Shown: positions 42,514 through 53,447 of the stretch, in pieces
Numbering within the stretch: position 1 is the first letter of the stretch
Layout of the letters: each line of letters begins with the position of its first letter
Program-made: the position numbers and the translations under genes
Notes under the pieces: model-generated
Databases searched by the model: none
Seen by the model: only the letters and a program-made list of their open reading frames with translations
Told to the model about the DNA's origin: nothing
Source of the DNA: Streptomyces sp. SW4
GTDB lineage: Bacteria > Actinomycetota > Actinomycetes > Streptomycetales > Streptomycetaceae
Reading direction: 5' to 3'
NCBI GenBank assembly: GCA_003248315.1
Contig: QKWM01000004.1
Location: 186,001-250,000 of the forward strand
DNA length: 64,000 nt

Positions 42514-43438
42514 CCGCGTCCCCCACGGAGCGGGCCCCGGTCCCGGTCCTCGACATCGGCGGTACGCATGTCACGGCCGCGCTCGTGGACCCCGGCACGA
42601 ACCGCCCCCGTCCCGGCACGGTGATCCGCGAGCCGCTGGACTCCCGTGCGGAGTCCGGCGCCGTCCTCGACACCGTGGCCCGGGCCGCCCTCGCGCTGCC
42701 GGCCGGGCACGGACCGTGCTGGGGCGTGGCCATGCCCGGCCCGTTCGACTACGCCGCGGGCATCGGCCGCTTCGCCGGTGTCGGGAAGTTCGAGTCCCTG
42801 TCCGGCGTCGACGTCGGAGCCGGCCTGCGCGGCCGGCTGGCCGGCCGGGCCGAGCGGCTGTGCTTCCTCAACGACGCCGACGCGTTCGCCGTCGGGGAGT
42901 ACGACTGCGGTGCCGCCGCCGGCCACGACCGTGTCGTCTGCCTGACGCTGGGCACGGGCGTCGGATCCTCGTTCCTGTCCGCCGGCCGGCCCGTCCACAC
43001 CGGTCCGCTGGTGCCGCCGAGCGGGCACGTGCACCGTCTCGCGGTGTACGGCCGGCCGCTGGAGGACACGGTCTCGCGCCGGGGGCTGCGCGCCCACTAC
43101 GCCCGGCTCCGCACCGCGGCGGGCGACCCGCCGCTCCCCGATGTCCGCGAGATCGCCGCACGCGCCAGGAAGGGCGACACCGCCGCGGCAGAGGCCTTCC
43201 GCTACGCTTTCGACGCACTCGGCCGGGCCCTGGCTCCCTGGATCGACCGGTTCCGGGCCACCGCGGTGGTCGTCGGCGGCTCCATGGCCCGGTCGTGGGA
43301 CCTGATCCACCCTGCGCTGACCACGGGACTGGCTTCGGCCGGCGGACCGGACACCCCCGTCCTGCCGGCCCGGCGGCCCGAGGAGGCACCCTTGATCGGG
43401 CCGCCCACTGGGCACGTGACGCACCGGACGCCCCATGA
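42510..43438 (+). CDS. ROK-family sugar kinase, probable mannokinase
   Basis: About 309 residues. VLDIGGTHVTAALVD is the ATP phosphate motif, FLNDADAFAVGEY carries the catalytic Asp, and CLTLGTGVGSSF is the second phosphate loop. The usual ROK zinc site (CxCGxxGC) is absent. A base lost near 43400 makes the raw frame run on into the LacI gene; the corrected frame stops at 43438 (AHWARDAPDAP end). Between an isomerase and mannosidases, the likely substrate is mannose. Confidence 0.8.
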
Positions 43439-43482
43439 GGACCAGGACACCGGTGCAGGCAGGCAGAGGAAGGGGAAGGGAC

Positions 43483-44520
43483 ATGACCGCTCGCCGGGGC
43501 GGGGGCCGACCATGCACGACGTCGGCAAGCTCGCGCAGGTCAGCGCCATGACCGTCTCACGGGTGCTCAAGAACGACCCCGGTGTGTCGGAGGCGACCCG
43601 CGAGCGGGTCTTCGCGGCGATCGACCGGCTGGGCTACCGCCGCAACCAGACCGCCCGCAGTCTCCGTCTCGGGGCAGCGGGATGATCGGCCTCGTCGTCA
43701 CCAACCTCGCCAACCCCTTCTACTCACGGCTCGCGCTCGGCGTCCAGGAGGTCGCGACGGAGTACGGCTTCCGCATGCTGCTCAGCAACTCCGGCGAGCA
43801 GCCCGACCGGGAACCCGGCCTCATCGACGGGCTCGTCGACCACCAGGTCGAAGGGCTGATCGTCGTCCCGGCGGGCAGCCGGCAGCAGCACCTGGCCCGC
43901 GCGATGCGGCACGTGCCCGTCGTCCTCGCCGCACGGCCGCCCGCCGGACTCGACACCGACTGCGTCCTGGTCGAGGACTTCCACGGCGCGCGCGAGGCCA
44001 CCGCCTGCCTCCTCGCCGACGGACACACCCGCGTGGCCTTCCTCGGCAATCCGCCCGCCCTGTACACGGGGGCCGAACGCCTGCGCGGGTTCTGGGCGGC
44101 ACACGAGGAGGTCGGCGTCGAACCGGACAACGCCCTCATCCGCCAGGGCTGGTGGACTCCTCGACAGCGGAGCGGGCGACCGTCGAACTGCTCGAGCAGG
44201 CCGAGCCGCCCACCGCGCTGTTCTGCACCAACAACCGCATCAGCCAGGGCGCGATCCGGGCCCTGTACCGGGCCGGGGTCACCCTTCCCGTCGCCGGTTT
44301 CGACGACTTCGACCTGTCCGACGTGCTCGGACTGCCGCTGACGCTCGTCTCCTACGACGCCGACGAGATCGGCCGCCAGGCCGCACGGCTGCTGATCGAC
44401 CGGCTCGGGCACCGGGACGCGTCGCCGCCGGCCTCCCGGCGCGTCACCGTCCCGACCCGCGTCATCCGCTACGGGGCGCCCTCCGGGGGCGGGCAGGACC
44501 GCACGGCCTGCGGCACCTGA
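43483..44520 (+). CDS. LacI-family regulator of the mannan locus
   Basis: About 346 residues with three breaks near 43505, 43680 and 44155. The N-terminal LacI helix-turn-helix reads TMHDVGKLAQVSAMTVSRVL with the hinge NQTARSLRLG. The sugar-binding domain begins MIGLVVTNLANPFYSRLA and ends with VAGFDDFDLSDVLGLPLTLV. ATG 43483 is preferred over ATG 43512 because it gives a normal leader. It probably senses a manno-oligosaccharide and represses the divergent importer and isomerase genes. Confidence 0.85.
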
Positions 44521-44679
44521 CGTTTCCGCCCCTCCTGCACACCACCGCCACCGGCGCGCCCCCGCACACCACCCGCCACCGGCGCACCCCGCACGCCTCC
44601 GCCCGGTGACACCCCTGCACGCCCGCGCCCGCCCGACGGCGCGGGCCCCCGACCCCGCCGACCGCCGAAAGGCCGCCCC
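44521..44679. repeat. Short direct repeat in the gap before GH125
   Basis: Two imperfect copies of about 28 bases (CACCACC-GCCACCGGCGC followed by CCCCGCAC) lie at about 44540-44595. The rest of the gap is C-rich with no gene. The end carries GAAAGG as a ribosome binding site for the next gene. Confidence 0.4.
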
Positions 44680-46007
44680 ATGGGCTTTCCCACCAGCGTC
44701 AAGGACCATCCGGTCGTCCAGGAGGCGGTCCGCCGCCTGGACGAGCTCGGTGACCCGCGCTTCGGCCAGACACTGATCCGCTGCCTGGACGACACCCTGG
44801 CCCGCACGATCCGTCCGATGCCGGACGGCACGGCCTTCGTCGTGACCGGCGACATCCCCGCCATGTGGCTGCGCGACTCCTCGACGCAGATGATGCCCTA
44901 CCTGGCGCTCCTGAAGGACGACACGGCCCTGCAGGACCTCCTGATCGCCGTGCAGCACCGCCAGTTCCGGTACATCGAGCACAACCCCTACGCCAACGCG
45001 TTCAACGCCGAACCCTCCGGGCCGCGCACGACCCCGGCGACCTGTGCGAGGACCCGTGGGTGTGGGAGGAGAAGTACGAAGTCGACTCCCTCGCCCTCCC
45101 CCTCCTGCTGGCCCACCGCCTCTGGGCGGCGTCCGGCCGGACCGACCACATCCCCCTGGCGCTCCGGGCGGCGCGCACCGCCATCGGCGTGTGGCGCACG
45201 GAGCAGGACCACGAACGTCTCTCCGGCTACCGCTTCGTCCGGCGGAACGGACCGGCGAGCGACACGCTGCCCCGCGCGGGACGCGGGACGCCCGTCGCCC
45301 GGACCGGGATGACCTGGAGCGGCTTCCGGCCCAGTGACGACGCGTGCCGCTTCGGATACAACATCCCGGCGAACCTGTGCGCCGCCGCGGCTCTCGACGG
45401 CGCCGCCGAACTGGCCGGCCACGTCCACGACACGGAACTCGCCCGCAGCGCCGCCCGGCTGGCGGCGGAACTGCGGGCGGCCACCGTGCGGCACGGCACC
45501 GTACGGCACCCCGACCACGGCCTGATCTACGCCTACGAGGTGGACGGCAACGGGGACGCGCTCCTGATGGACGACGCCAACATGCCCGGACTGCTCTCGC
45601 TGCCCTGGTCGCGAACGTCCCCGCCACGGACGCGGTGTACCTCGCCACCCGGACGTTCGTCCTCTCGCCGGCGAACCCCACCTGGCACCGGGGACGGGCG
45701 GCCGAAGGCATCGGCAGCCCGCACACGCCCGCGGGGCACATCTGGCCCATCGCCCTCGCGGTCCGGGCCTGACCAGCCTCGACGGCACGGAGAGGATCAC
45801 GGCTCTGCGGACGCTGCTGGCGACCGACGCGGGCACGGGCCAGATGCACGAGTCGTTCCACAAGGACGACCCGCGTGTCTTCACCCGCCCGTGGTTCTCC
45901 TGGGCCAACGCGATGTACGCCGAACTCGCCCTGGACGTCGCCGGGCTCGGCACCCGGCCGCTGTGGGACTCCTCCACCGGATCTCCCCCGGCCGCCCGGT
46001 GGCCTGA
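44680..46007 (+). CDS. Exo-alpha-1,6-mannosidase, GH125
   Basis: About 443 residues, four breaks. GH125 signatures are GDIPAMWLRDSSTQMMPYL, then WVWEEKYEVDSLALPLLLAH, DDANMPGLLSLP and MHESFHKDDPRVFTRPWFSW. No signal peptide is seen, so it probably trims imported alpha-1,6-mannosides in the cytoplasm, next to the GH38 enzyme. The resulting mannose would go to the ROK kinase and the isomerase. The final frame stops at 46007. Confidence 0.85.
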
Positions 46008-46095
46008 GCCGCACCCACCCCCGAACCCCCTCAGGATCGGAGGATTTCCGGCCTCCGCACCACAAGTTCTGTCATCTTTTCGTCAAGCGAGCCTT

Positions 46096-46156
46096 CGACA
46101 GGACGAACCACCGTTTCGTGTACCTGTCGCATTGGCCAAAGAGCTCCGATGCTCTT
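46096..46156. promoter_or_regulatory. Two inverted repeats upstream of the amino-acid permease
   Basis: CGACAGG-ACGAA (46096-46107) faces TTCGT-GTA-CCTGTCG (46115-46129). AAGAGC-TCCGAT-GCTCTT (46139-46156) is a second palindrome. Both are in the 241-base gap before the APC permease, which holds no gene. They may be operators; the regulator is unknown, though the PucR protein encoded after the permease is a candidate. Confidence 0.4.
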
Positions 46157-46248
46157 GTACGAATCCGACGTTGAGCGGCCGCCCCGGGTGCCGCAGCATC
46201 CCCCGCAACCCCGCGATCCGCCGCGGGTGGGGACACCCAGGAGGACGT

Positions 46249-47729
46249 ATGCGCATGACGGCCGGTCAACTGTGCCGCCGCAAGCCACTGGAGAAGATGG
46301 TCGCCGAGGCGGCGGGCGAGGCCGCGGAGCCGGGCGGCCTGCGGCGCAGCCTCGGGTTGACGCAGCTGACCCTCCTCGGATCAGCTCGGTCGTCGGCACC
46401 GGCATCTTCTTCGTGCTGGGCACCGCGGTGCCCAAGGCCGGGCCGGGCGTCGTGCTCTCCTTCGTGGTGGCCGCGGTGGTCGCCGGGCTCGCGGCGCTGT
46501 GCTACGCCGAACTGGCGGGCGCGATCCCGGTGGCGGGCAGCACGTACTCGTACACCTACGCGTCGCTCGGCGAGGGGGCCGCGTACCTGGTCGCCTGGTG
46601 TCTGATCCTCGAGTACGGCGTCGCCGTGTCGACCGTGGCGGTGAGCTGGGGCAGTACCTCAGCGAACTCAGCGACGCCCTCTTCGGGTTCACCCTGCCCG
46701 ACGCGATCAGCCAGCCGCCCGGCGCCGGGGGCTGGTGAACGTGCCCGCGCTCGTGGTGGTGCTGCTGTGCTCCCTGCTGCTGGCCCGCGGCACCCGCGAG
46801 TCCGCGCGGCTCAACGCCGTCATGGTCTGCGTCAAGCTGGGCGTGCTGCTGCTCTTCCTCGTGATCGCGTTCACCGCCTTCCGCGCGGACCACTTCGCCG
46901 ACTTCGCCCCGCACGGCGTGTCCGGCATCGGCGTGGCGGCCTCCGCCGTCTTCTTCTCCTACGTCGGCTTCGACACCGTCGCCACGGCGAGCGAGGAGGT
47001 CCGTGATCCCCGGCGCACCATCCCCCTGGCGCTGATCCTGACCCTCGGCGTGGTCACGCTGCTGTACATCCTGGTGTCCGTCGCCGCGGTCGGCGCGCAG
47101 CCCAGCGGCGCGTTCGGCGCGCAGGCGGACGCGGGCGAGGCGGTCCTCGCGGAGATCCTGCGCGACGTCACGGGCGCCGGCTGGCCGGTGGTGCTGCTGG
47201 CGGCCGGTGCCGTGGTGTCCATCTTCAGCGTGGTCCTCGTGACCCTGTACGGGCAGACCCGCATCCTCTTCTCGATGGCGCGCGACGGCCTCGTCCCGGA
47301 GATCTTCCGCCGCGTCGACCGCAAGCGGCACACCCCGGCGGGCAACACCTGGATCGTGGGCGCGTGCGTGGGCGTGCTGGCCGCGTTCGTGCCGCTGCAG
47401 TACCTGGCCGACCTGACCAGCATGGGCACCCTCGTCGCGTTCGTCGCCGTGGCCGCGGCGGTCGTCGTGCTGCGGCGCATCGCCCCGACGCGCCGCGGCC
47501 GTACAAGGTGCCGCTCTACCCGGTCGTGCCGGTCCTGTCCGCGGCGTCCTGCCTCTACCTCGCGTGGCAGCTGCCGGGCATCACCTGGCTGCTCTTCGGG
47601 GCCTGGCTGACCGTCGCCGCACTGCTCTACCTGGCCTTCGGCCGCCGCCACTCCGCCCTGCGCGCACGGCCCGGCACGCAGGAGCAGGAGGCGGCGGAGG
47701 CCGTCACGACTCCCGCCGTGCAAGCCTGA
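46249..47729 (+). CDS. APC-family amino-acid permease
   Basis: About 494 residues and twelve helices, with four breaks near 46380, 46650, 46735 and 47495. Family signatures are SSVVGTGIFFVLGTAVPKAG, GAIPVAGSTYSYTYASLGE and FFSYVGFDTVATASEEVRDP. This is the cationic-amino-acid (CAT/YfnA-like) branch. ATG 46249 follows AGGAGG. The gene's 3' end overlaps the convergent PucR gene by 26 bases. Confidence 0.85.
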
Positions 47730-49478
47730 GTTCGAGCCAGGCGGCGAGCCGTACCTCGCGGTCGTCCAGGTCGAGGCCGAAGAGGTCGCGAACGCGCCGC
47801 AGCCGGTAGCGCAGGGTGTTGGGATGCACCTGCAGACGGGCCGCGGCGCTCGCGACGTCCCCGGTCGCGTCCAGCCAGGCGGTGACGGTCGCCGCGTAGC
47901 CGGTGCCCTGCTCCGCGTCGTGCGCCAGCAGCGCGGCCACCGCCGGCAGCCGCAGCCACGGCTCGCGCCGCAGTTCGTCGCCCAGGCGGTTCAGCAGGAC
48001 GACGTGGCGTACGTCCTCGGCGGTGGCCGCGGGCCCGTCGGCCCACGGGCCGTCCTCGGTGGCCCGGAGGATGTCGTCCGCCTCGCGTCGCAGCGCGGCG
48101 GCCCGCAACAGGTCCGGGTAGGCGCGGGTCACCGCCGCCCGTACGGGCGTGGCGAGCGCGGCCCGGGCGGTGCCGAGCGCCCCGTCCGCGAACCGCCGGG
48201 CGCCGGCCGGGGAACGCGCGGGCAGCAGCACGTACACCGCGCGGGCCGACGCCGCGACCGTGGCCGGCGGCAGGTGCGCCGCGCAGTACCGGACCAGGGC
48301 CGACTCCAGGTGTGCGACGAGCGCGGTGCCCTCGTCCGGGGCGAACGCGGCCAGGCAGACCTTCTCCCCCGAGGCGAGGCCGAGGCGCGCGGCGGCCTCG
48401 TCGGCGGGCGGCCCGTACCCGTCGAGGAGCGCGCGCAGGGTGTCCCGGCGCAGGCGCTGCTCGGCCTCCGTGGCGTTGAGCGCGCGCAGCAGGTGCGGGG
48501 CCGCGAGGCGTGCCGCGTCCCGCAGCGCCGCCTCGGCCCGCTCCGGCAGGCCGCCCTCCGGCTCGATCGCCCAGAGCGTGCCCAGCGGCAGCGTCCCGCC
48601 CGCACCGCGACCGCCGCCCGCGCCAGTTCGTCGCCCGCCTGCGGGAACCGGACCACGCCCGGCGCCGCCAGCACCTCGCGGTACTGCTGCCGCTGGCCGG
48701 GATCGTCCGGGACCCGCCGCTCCAGGATGCCGCGCTCCCGCAGGCCGTCGATGCGCTGGCCGGGGACGTTGGAGTACGCGACGACATGCTGGTCGAGGTC
48801 CTCCACCGCCACCGAGCCGCCGACCGCCGCGGCCACCGCGTCGGCGAGCGCGAACAGCTCCTCGGTGCCGGCGGGGGCGGACGGCGACAGGTCGCCCACG
48901 CCGTACGCGGCGAGCGCGCAGCCGATCTCCGCGTCGACGTACCGCCACGGCACCGCGTCGCCCGCGGCCAGGACCGACACACCGCTCCGCCCGGCCTCGG
49001 CCACCAGCCGTTCCGTCTCCTGTCCGCGGCATTTGACGACGACGCCCGCGTACCCCTCCGCGGCGGCGCGCCGCAGCACCTCGCGGGTACGCGGGTCGGA
49101 GACGTCCGCGCCGACGAGCAGCAGCAGGGCGGAGGGGGCGGCGGGCAGCGGGTCGCCGGGGTCGTGGATGACCGTGCCCCGCACGGGGACGTCGAGGCCG
49201 CCCGGCGCGGCGAGGACGCGGAGCGGTCCGGTGAGACCGGTCAGCAGGCGCAGCGAGCCCGCGGTGCGCCCGTCCGGCCACCCGCCCGGCGCGGCATCCG
49301 GCGAGCCGTCCGTCGCCCCACCCGGCGGCCCGTCCGGCCACCCGCCGGTCGGCCCGCCGGTCGGCGCGTCCCTCCGCCCGCCGGTCGGCGCGTCCGTCCG
49401 CCCGCCGGTCGGCGCGTCCCTCCGCCCCTCCGTTCTTGTCCGATCGGACAACGAGCACCTCGATTCCTGGGTCGGCAC
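47704..49478 (-). CDS. PucR-family regulator next to permease and decarboxylase
   Basis: About 591 residues with one break near 48600. The N-terminal PucR domain starts at SLRLLTGLTGPLRVLAAPGG, and the C-terminal helix-turn-helix is VASAAARLQVHPNTLRYRLR followed by RVRDLFGLDLDD. The start is uncertain. The longest frame (GTG 49478) includes 70 residues of Asp/Pro/Thr/Gly repeats made by 24-bp tandem repeats and spans a perfect palindrome, so the true start may be lower, near 49270. It probably regulates the permease and the divergent decarboxylase. Confidence 0.8.
49351..49422. repeat. Three tandem 24-bp repeats
   Basis: Units at 49351-49374, 49375-49398 and 49399-49422 share CCCGCCGGTCGGCGCGTCC and differ at one or two bases. 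The repeat length keeps frame in the PucR reading, giving a repeated DAPTGGRR-type peptide. Shorter related copies continue down to about 49260. Confidence 0.8.
49436..49451. promoter_or_regulatory. Perfect 16-bp palindrome between PucR and decarboxylase genes
   Basis: TTGTCCGATCGGACAA is fully self-complementary and lies 94 bases upstream of the decarboxylase start. It is a probable operator for the divergent pair. If so, the PucR gene starts below it. Confidence 0.6.
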
Positions 49479-49544
49479 GCCGGTGAGCGTGCGAGGGGAG
49501 GCGGCCAGGATAGGCCCGTCGACCAGGAGGAGGAGCCACCGCCC

Positions 49545-50826
49545 ATGAGCCCCACGACAGCCACCGAGGATCTCGTCGCACTCTTCCCGAAGGGGACGTA
49601 TCTCGCCCCGACGGGCAGATCGTCGTCGGAGGATGCCGGCTCGACGATCTCGCCGAGCGGTTCGGCACCCCCGCTGTCGTCGTCGACGAGGGGGCGCTCA
49701 GGGCCCGCGCCCGGGAGTACGTCGAGGCGCTGCACCGCCATTGGCCGAACGGACAAGTGGTCTTCGCGTCGAAGTCCTTCCGTGCACGGCCGTGGTCCGG
49801 ACGATGGTCGAGGAGGGCCTGGGCGTGGACGTGGCGGGGGGCGGGGAGCTGGTGACCGCGCTCGCCGCCGGCGCCGACCCGGCCCGGCTCGTGGTCCACG
49901 GCAACGCCAAGACCGACGAGGAACTCGCCATGGCGGTCGAGGCCGGAGCCGGCACGATCGTGGTGGACAACCTCGACGACATCGACCGCCTCGAGAAGCT
50001 GGTCGCGGACGAGCAGGGCGAGCAGGGCGTGCTGATCCGGGTCATCCCGGACGTCGAGGCCGACACCCACGAGGCGATGGCCACCGGCCACGCCGGTTCC
50101 AAGTTCGGGCTGTCGCTGCCGGACGCGGTGCGCGCGGCCGCCCGTCTGCGGGCCAGTGACCGGCTCCGCCTGGACGGGGTGCACGTCCACGTCGGCTCGC
50201 AGCTCCTCGACACCGCCCCCTTCGCGCGTGCCGTCGAGGCCGTCGCCTCGCTCGGCGAGCTGGGCGAACACGCCGTGTACGACCTCGGCGGCGGGCTGGG
50301 CGTCCGCTACACGGTCGCGGACAGCGCGCCGACGGTCGACGCGTACGTGCGGACGCTGACCGACGCGGCCCGCGCCCACCTCCCGGCGGACGCCCGCCTG
50401 ATCATCGAGCCGGGCCGCTCCCTGGTCGCCGAGTCGGCGCTCACCCTGTACCGGGTGGTCACCGTCAAGCCCGGCCGTCCGCGCCCCTTCGTCGCCGTCG
50501 ACGGGGGCATGGGCGACAACCTCGAACCGATGCTGTACGGCCAGCGTTTCGAGGCGACGGTCACCTCCCGGGTCGGCGGCGGGGAGCCCCACGACCTGGT
50601 CGGCCGGCACTGCGAGTCGGGCGACACCCTCGTCCGCGACGTGCCGCTGCGCGCCCCGGCGGTCGGCGACCTGATCGCGGTGCCGGTCACCGGCGCGTAC
50701 TGCTACTCGCTGGCCAACAACTACAACGGGGCCCTGCGGCCCCCGGTGGTCTTCTGCCGGGACGGCGAGGCACGTGCCGTGGTCCGCCGCGAGACGTACG
50801 AGGACCTACTGCGCCGCGACCGGTGA
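49545..50826 (+). CDS. Diaminopimelate decarboxylase-like PLP enzyme
   Basis: About 427 residues, two breaks near 49615 and 49785. Fold III decarboxylase motifs are VVFASKSF (PLP Lys; the homologous stretch is usually YAxKA), HVHVGSQLLD, YDLGGGLGVRY, IIEPGRSLV and GRHCESGDTL. It would decarboxylate meso-diaminopimelate to lysine, or a related diamino acid. Its position beside a cationic-amino-acid permease and a PucR regulator, and not in a lysine operon, suggests a catabolic or special-purpose paralogue. Confidence 0.8.
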
Positions 50827-51497
50827 GCCGGCGTTCCCCGCCCGGGCGAAGCGGTCAGCTGCCGGGGGCTGCGAGCGCACGGGGGCGGCGGCCGGGGCGG
50901 GACGGGCACCGGCCCCGGCCCCGGCCCGGGCCCGGGCCCGCGGGGCGTCCAGGGCGTTCGCCACGAGCTCGCGCGCGTACGCGGCGTCCAGCCGGCCCGG
51001 GCGGAAGAGGATGCGGTACATGACCGGCGCCACGACACGGTCGATCAGCAGTTCCCTCTCGGGCACGGGCTCCCCCCGCTCCACCGCACGTGCCAGCACC
51101 ACGTCGATCTGCTCGGCGGCGTACGCCGAGCACTGACCGGCGTTGGTGCCGTCGGGGTCGCCGAGCAGCACGTCCCGGATGTAGGCGCGCCCGGACGGCG
51201 AGGCCATCTCGTCGAGGAACTGCTCCGCCCACGCGTCGAGATCGGCCCGCAGGCTCCCGAGGTCGGCCGGATCCGTGTCCGGGCGCAGTCGTTCCACGGC
51301 CACGTCGGACAGGAGTTCCTGCAGGTCGCCCCAGCGACGGTAGATCGTGGAGGGGGTCACGCCCGCCCGGCCGGCCACCATCGGGACCGTGAGCGCGTCG
51401 CGGCCCACCTCCCCATGAGCTCACGTACGGCCGTATGGACGGCCTCCTGTACGCGTGCGCTGCGCCCGCCGGGGCGGGCCATGGGCCGGGGACTCAT
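50806..51497 (-). CDS. TetR-family regulator
   Basis: About 230 residues, broken near 51410. The helix-turn-helix is in LTVPMVAGRAGVTPSTIYRR with WGDLQELLSDVA, and the C-terminal domain resembles TetR_C_16-type families. ATG 51497 gives MSPRPMARPGGRSARVQEAV. The last 40 residues are Ala/Arg/Pro-rich, from GGCCCCGG-type repeats at about 50900-50945. It ends within the convergent decarboxylase gene (20-base overlap). It lies next to the amidase gene in the same direction. Confidence 0.8.
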
Positions 51498-51510
51498 GCG
51501 ATCCACTTTA

Positions 51511-51526
51511 ATGCGCTTCCTCGCAT
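51511..51526. promoter_or_regulatory. Inverted repeat upstream of TetR
   Basis: ATGCG-CTTCCT-CGCAT lies 14 bases upstream of the TetR start, inside two direct copies of ATCCACTT (51501-51508 and 51525-51532). It fits an autoregulatory operator. Confidence 0.5.
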
Positions 51527-51562
51527 CCACTTCGTCCTCTTCGGCGGTGGCCGGCACCGGCT

Positions 51563-53180
51563 TCAGGCGGCGAGGGGAGCGATCCGCCCCGCGCCGGCCA
51601 CCGACTCCTCGTAGACCCGGCCCGCCCGGAGTACCGTCGCGTCGCCGAAGGGGCGGGCCATCAGCTGCATGCCGACGGGCAGTCCGGCGCGGTCGTGGCC
51701 GACCGGCAGGGTGAGGGCCGGGACACCGGTGATGTTGGCGGGGGCGCAGAGGCGGACGTAGGCGTCCGACACGGCCTCGGTCGTGCCGTCGGCCCACTCG
51801 ACGGCTTCCTGCCCCGCCTCGGCGGCGGTCGTCGGCACCGTCGGCGCGGCGAGCACGTCGACGGCGTCGAACATGCGCGCCCAGGATTCCCGCATCAGGG
51901 TGCGGGCCCGCTGGGCGCGGAGGTAGTCGCCCGCGGAGGTGAGCGCGCCGGCCTCCAGCAGGACGCGGACGTCCGCCGCGTAGAGGCCGGGGGTGTCCCG
52001 CAGCGACCGCTCGTGGTACGCGGTGGCCTCGGGGACCATCAGTCCCCACTGGACGGCCTGGAGGTGACGGGCCATCGGGATCTCGACGTCGACGAGCTCC
52101 GCCCCCAGCTCCGCCAGCCGCTCGATCGCGCCGCGTACGGCCTCCTCGACGTCGGGCGTGACCCGGTCGAAGTAGTGGTTCCGGGGCACACCGACCCTCA
52201 GTCCCCGCAGGTCGCCTCGCAGACCGTCGCGCAGCCCCTCTCCCAGGTCGCCTGCCGGGAAGGGGTCCGGCACGGGGCCGGTCACGCTCGCCGGGTCGTG
52301 CGGGTCGTGGCCGGCGGTCGCCGCCAGCACCAGCGCGGCGTCCTGGACGGTACGGGTGAGAGGGCCCACGTGGTCCAGGACCAGGACAGCGAGGTCACGC
52401 CGGTGCGGGGAACCAGACCGTAGGTCGGCTTGAGGCCCACCACGCCGTTCAGGGCGGCGGGCACCCGGATGGAACCGCCCGTGTCCGTGCCCATGGCGAA
52501 CGTCGCCCCGCCGGCGGCGACGGCCACCGCCGAGCCGCCGCTCGACCCGCCCGCGACGCGGCCCTGGTCCCAGGCGTTGCGCGTCTGCGGAGTGGTCAGG
52601 CCGTAGGCGAACTCGTGCGTGTGCGTCTTGCCGAGGAGGACGGCCCCTGCGGCGCCGAGCCGTTCGGCCACGCGGCTGTCGCGTTCCGCGACGTGCCCCG
52701 CCCGGACGTGCGAACCGGCCGTCGTGGGCAGCCCCTCGGCGTCGATCAGATCCTTGAGCGCCATGGGGATCCCGTGCAGCGGCCCGCGCGGTCCGCTCCT
52801 GGAGATCTCCCGTTCGGCACGGGCCGCCGCGGCCAGGGCCGCGTCGGCGGCGACGGTGACGTAGGCGCCCAGCCGTCCTTCGACGGCGGCGATGCGGGCG
52901 AGCACCGATTCGGTGAGCTCGACGGGGACAGCTCCCGTGCGCGCACCGCGCGGGAGGCCTCGGTCAGCGACAGCTCAAACGGTTGCACCGGCGTCCCCCG
53001 TCCGGCTCGGTAGGAGAACGCGGGAGGGGTCTCGCCGAAGTCGAGCTCGCGCAAGGTGCTGATCACGGCGTGGATGTGATTGGCCGTCAGGGCGACACCG
53101 TCGTATCGGCCGTCCTCGAGGGGGAGCCCCGCCCGCAGCGCCCCTCGGGCTGCCTCTTGGGGGGTGAGTTCGCTGGTCAT
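51563..53180 (-). CDS. Amidase signature-family hydrolase with N-terminal DUF4089/AtzG-like segment
   Basis: About 539 residues, two breaks near 52920 and 52390. The Ser-cisSer-Lys triad is visible: PMALKDLIDAEGLPTTAGS (Lys), then RVAGGSSGGSAVAVAAGG (both Ser). ATG 53180 gives an N-terminal segment of about 60 residues (GLPLEDGRYDGVALTANHIH) resembling AtzG/DUF4089 subunits that normally accompany GatA-like amidases, so this may be a natural fusion. The amide substrate is not known. It is divergent from the MBL-fold gene across paired operators. Confidence 0.85.
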
Positions 53181-53243
53181 GGCTTCCTTCCGGAGCTGTG
53201 CGACGCGAGGGACGGGGTCCGCGCAGGACCTCCGGCCACCGTA

Positions 53244-53307
53244 AACGCGAATGGTTTGCGTTAGTGGAGCGTAGGACCTACGGTGACTTAAAGCAAACGA
53301 TTCGCTT
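53244..53307. promoter_or_regulatory. Paired palindromic operators between amidase and MBL genes
   Basis: AACGCGAATGGTTTGCGTT (53244-53262) and AAGCAAACGATTCGCTT (53291-53307) are each near-palindromes and are related to one another in inverted order. They sit in the 267-base divergent gap, about 65 and 110 bases upstream of the amidase start. One regulator could bind both and control both genes. The rest of the gap holds a run of ten C at about 53385 and no gene. Confidence 0.6.
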
Positions 53308-53447
53308 TTAGTGCGGGCGCCTCCCCGCGGAAGGCCCGTCACACAGAGCCCCGCCCGGCAGACCGCACGCCTGGCACGCCCCCTCCCCCCCCCCTCGACA
53401 GCTCGCGACACCTCACACAAGACGCCTCACACACAAGGAGAGCCACA

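Noticed and set aside
42510..43685. Apparent ROK kinase-LacI fusion protein
   Set aside because: One lost base near 43400 removes the ROK stop; the corrected frame stops at 43438, with a separate LacI start at 43483.
49260..49430. CRISPR-like array
   Set aside because: The units are directly adjacent 24-bp tandem copies without spacers, and no cas genes are present.
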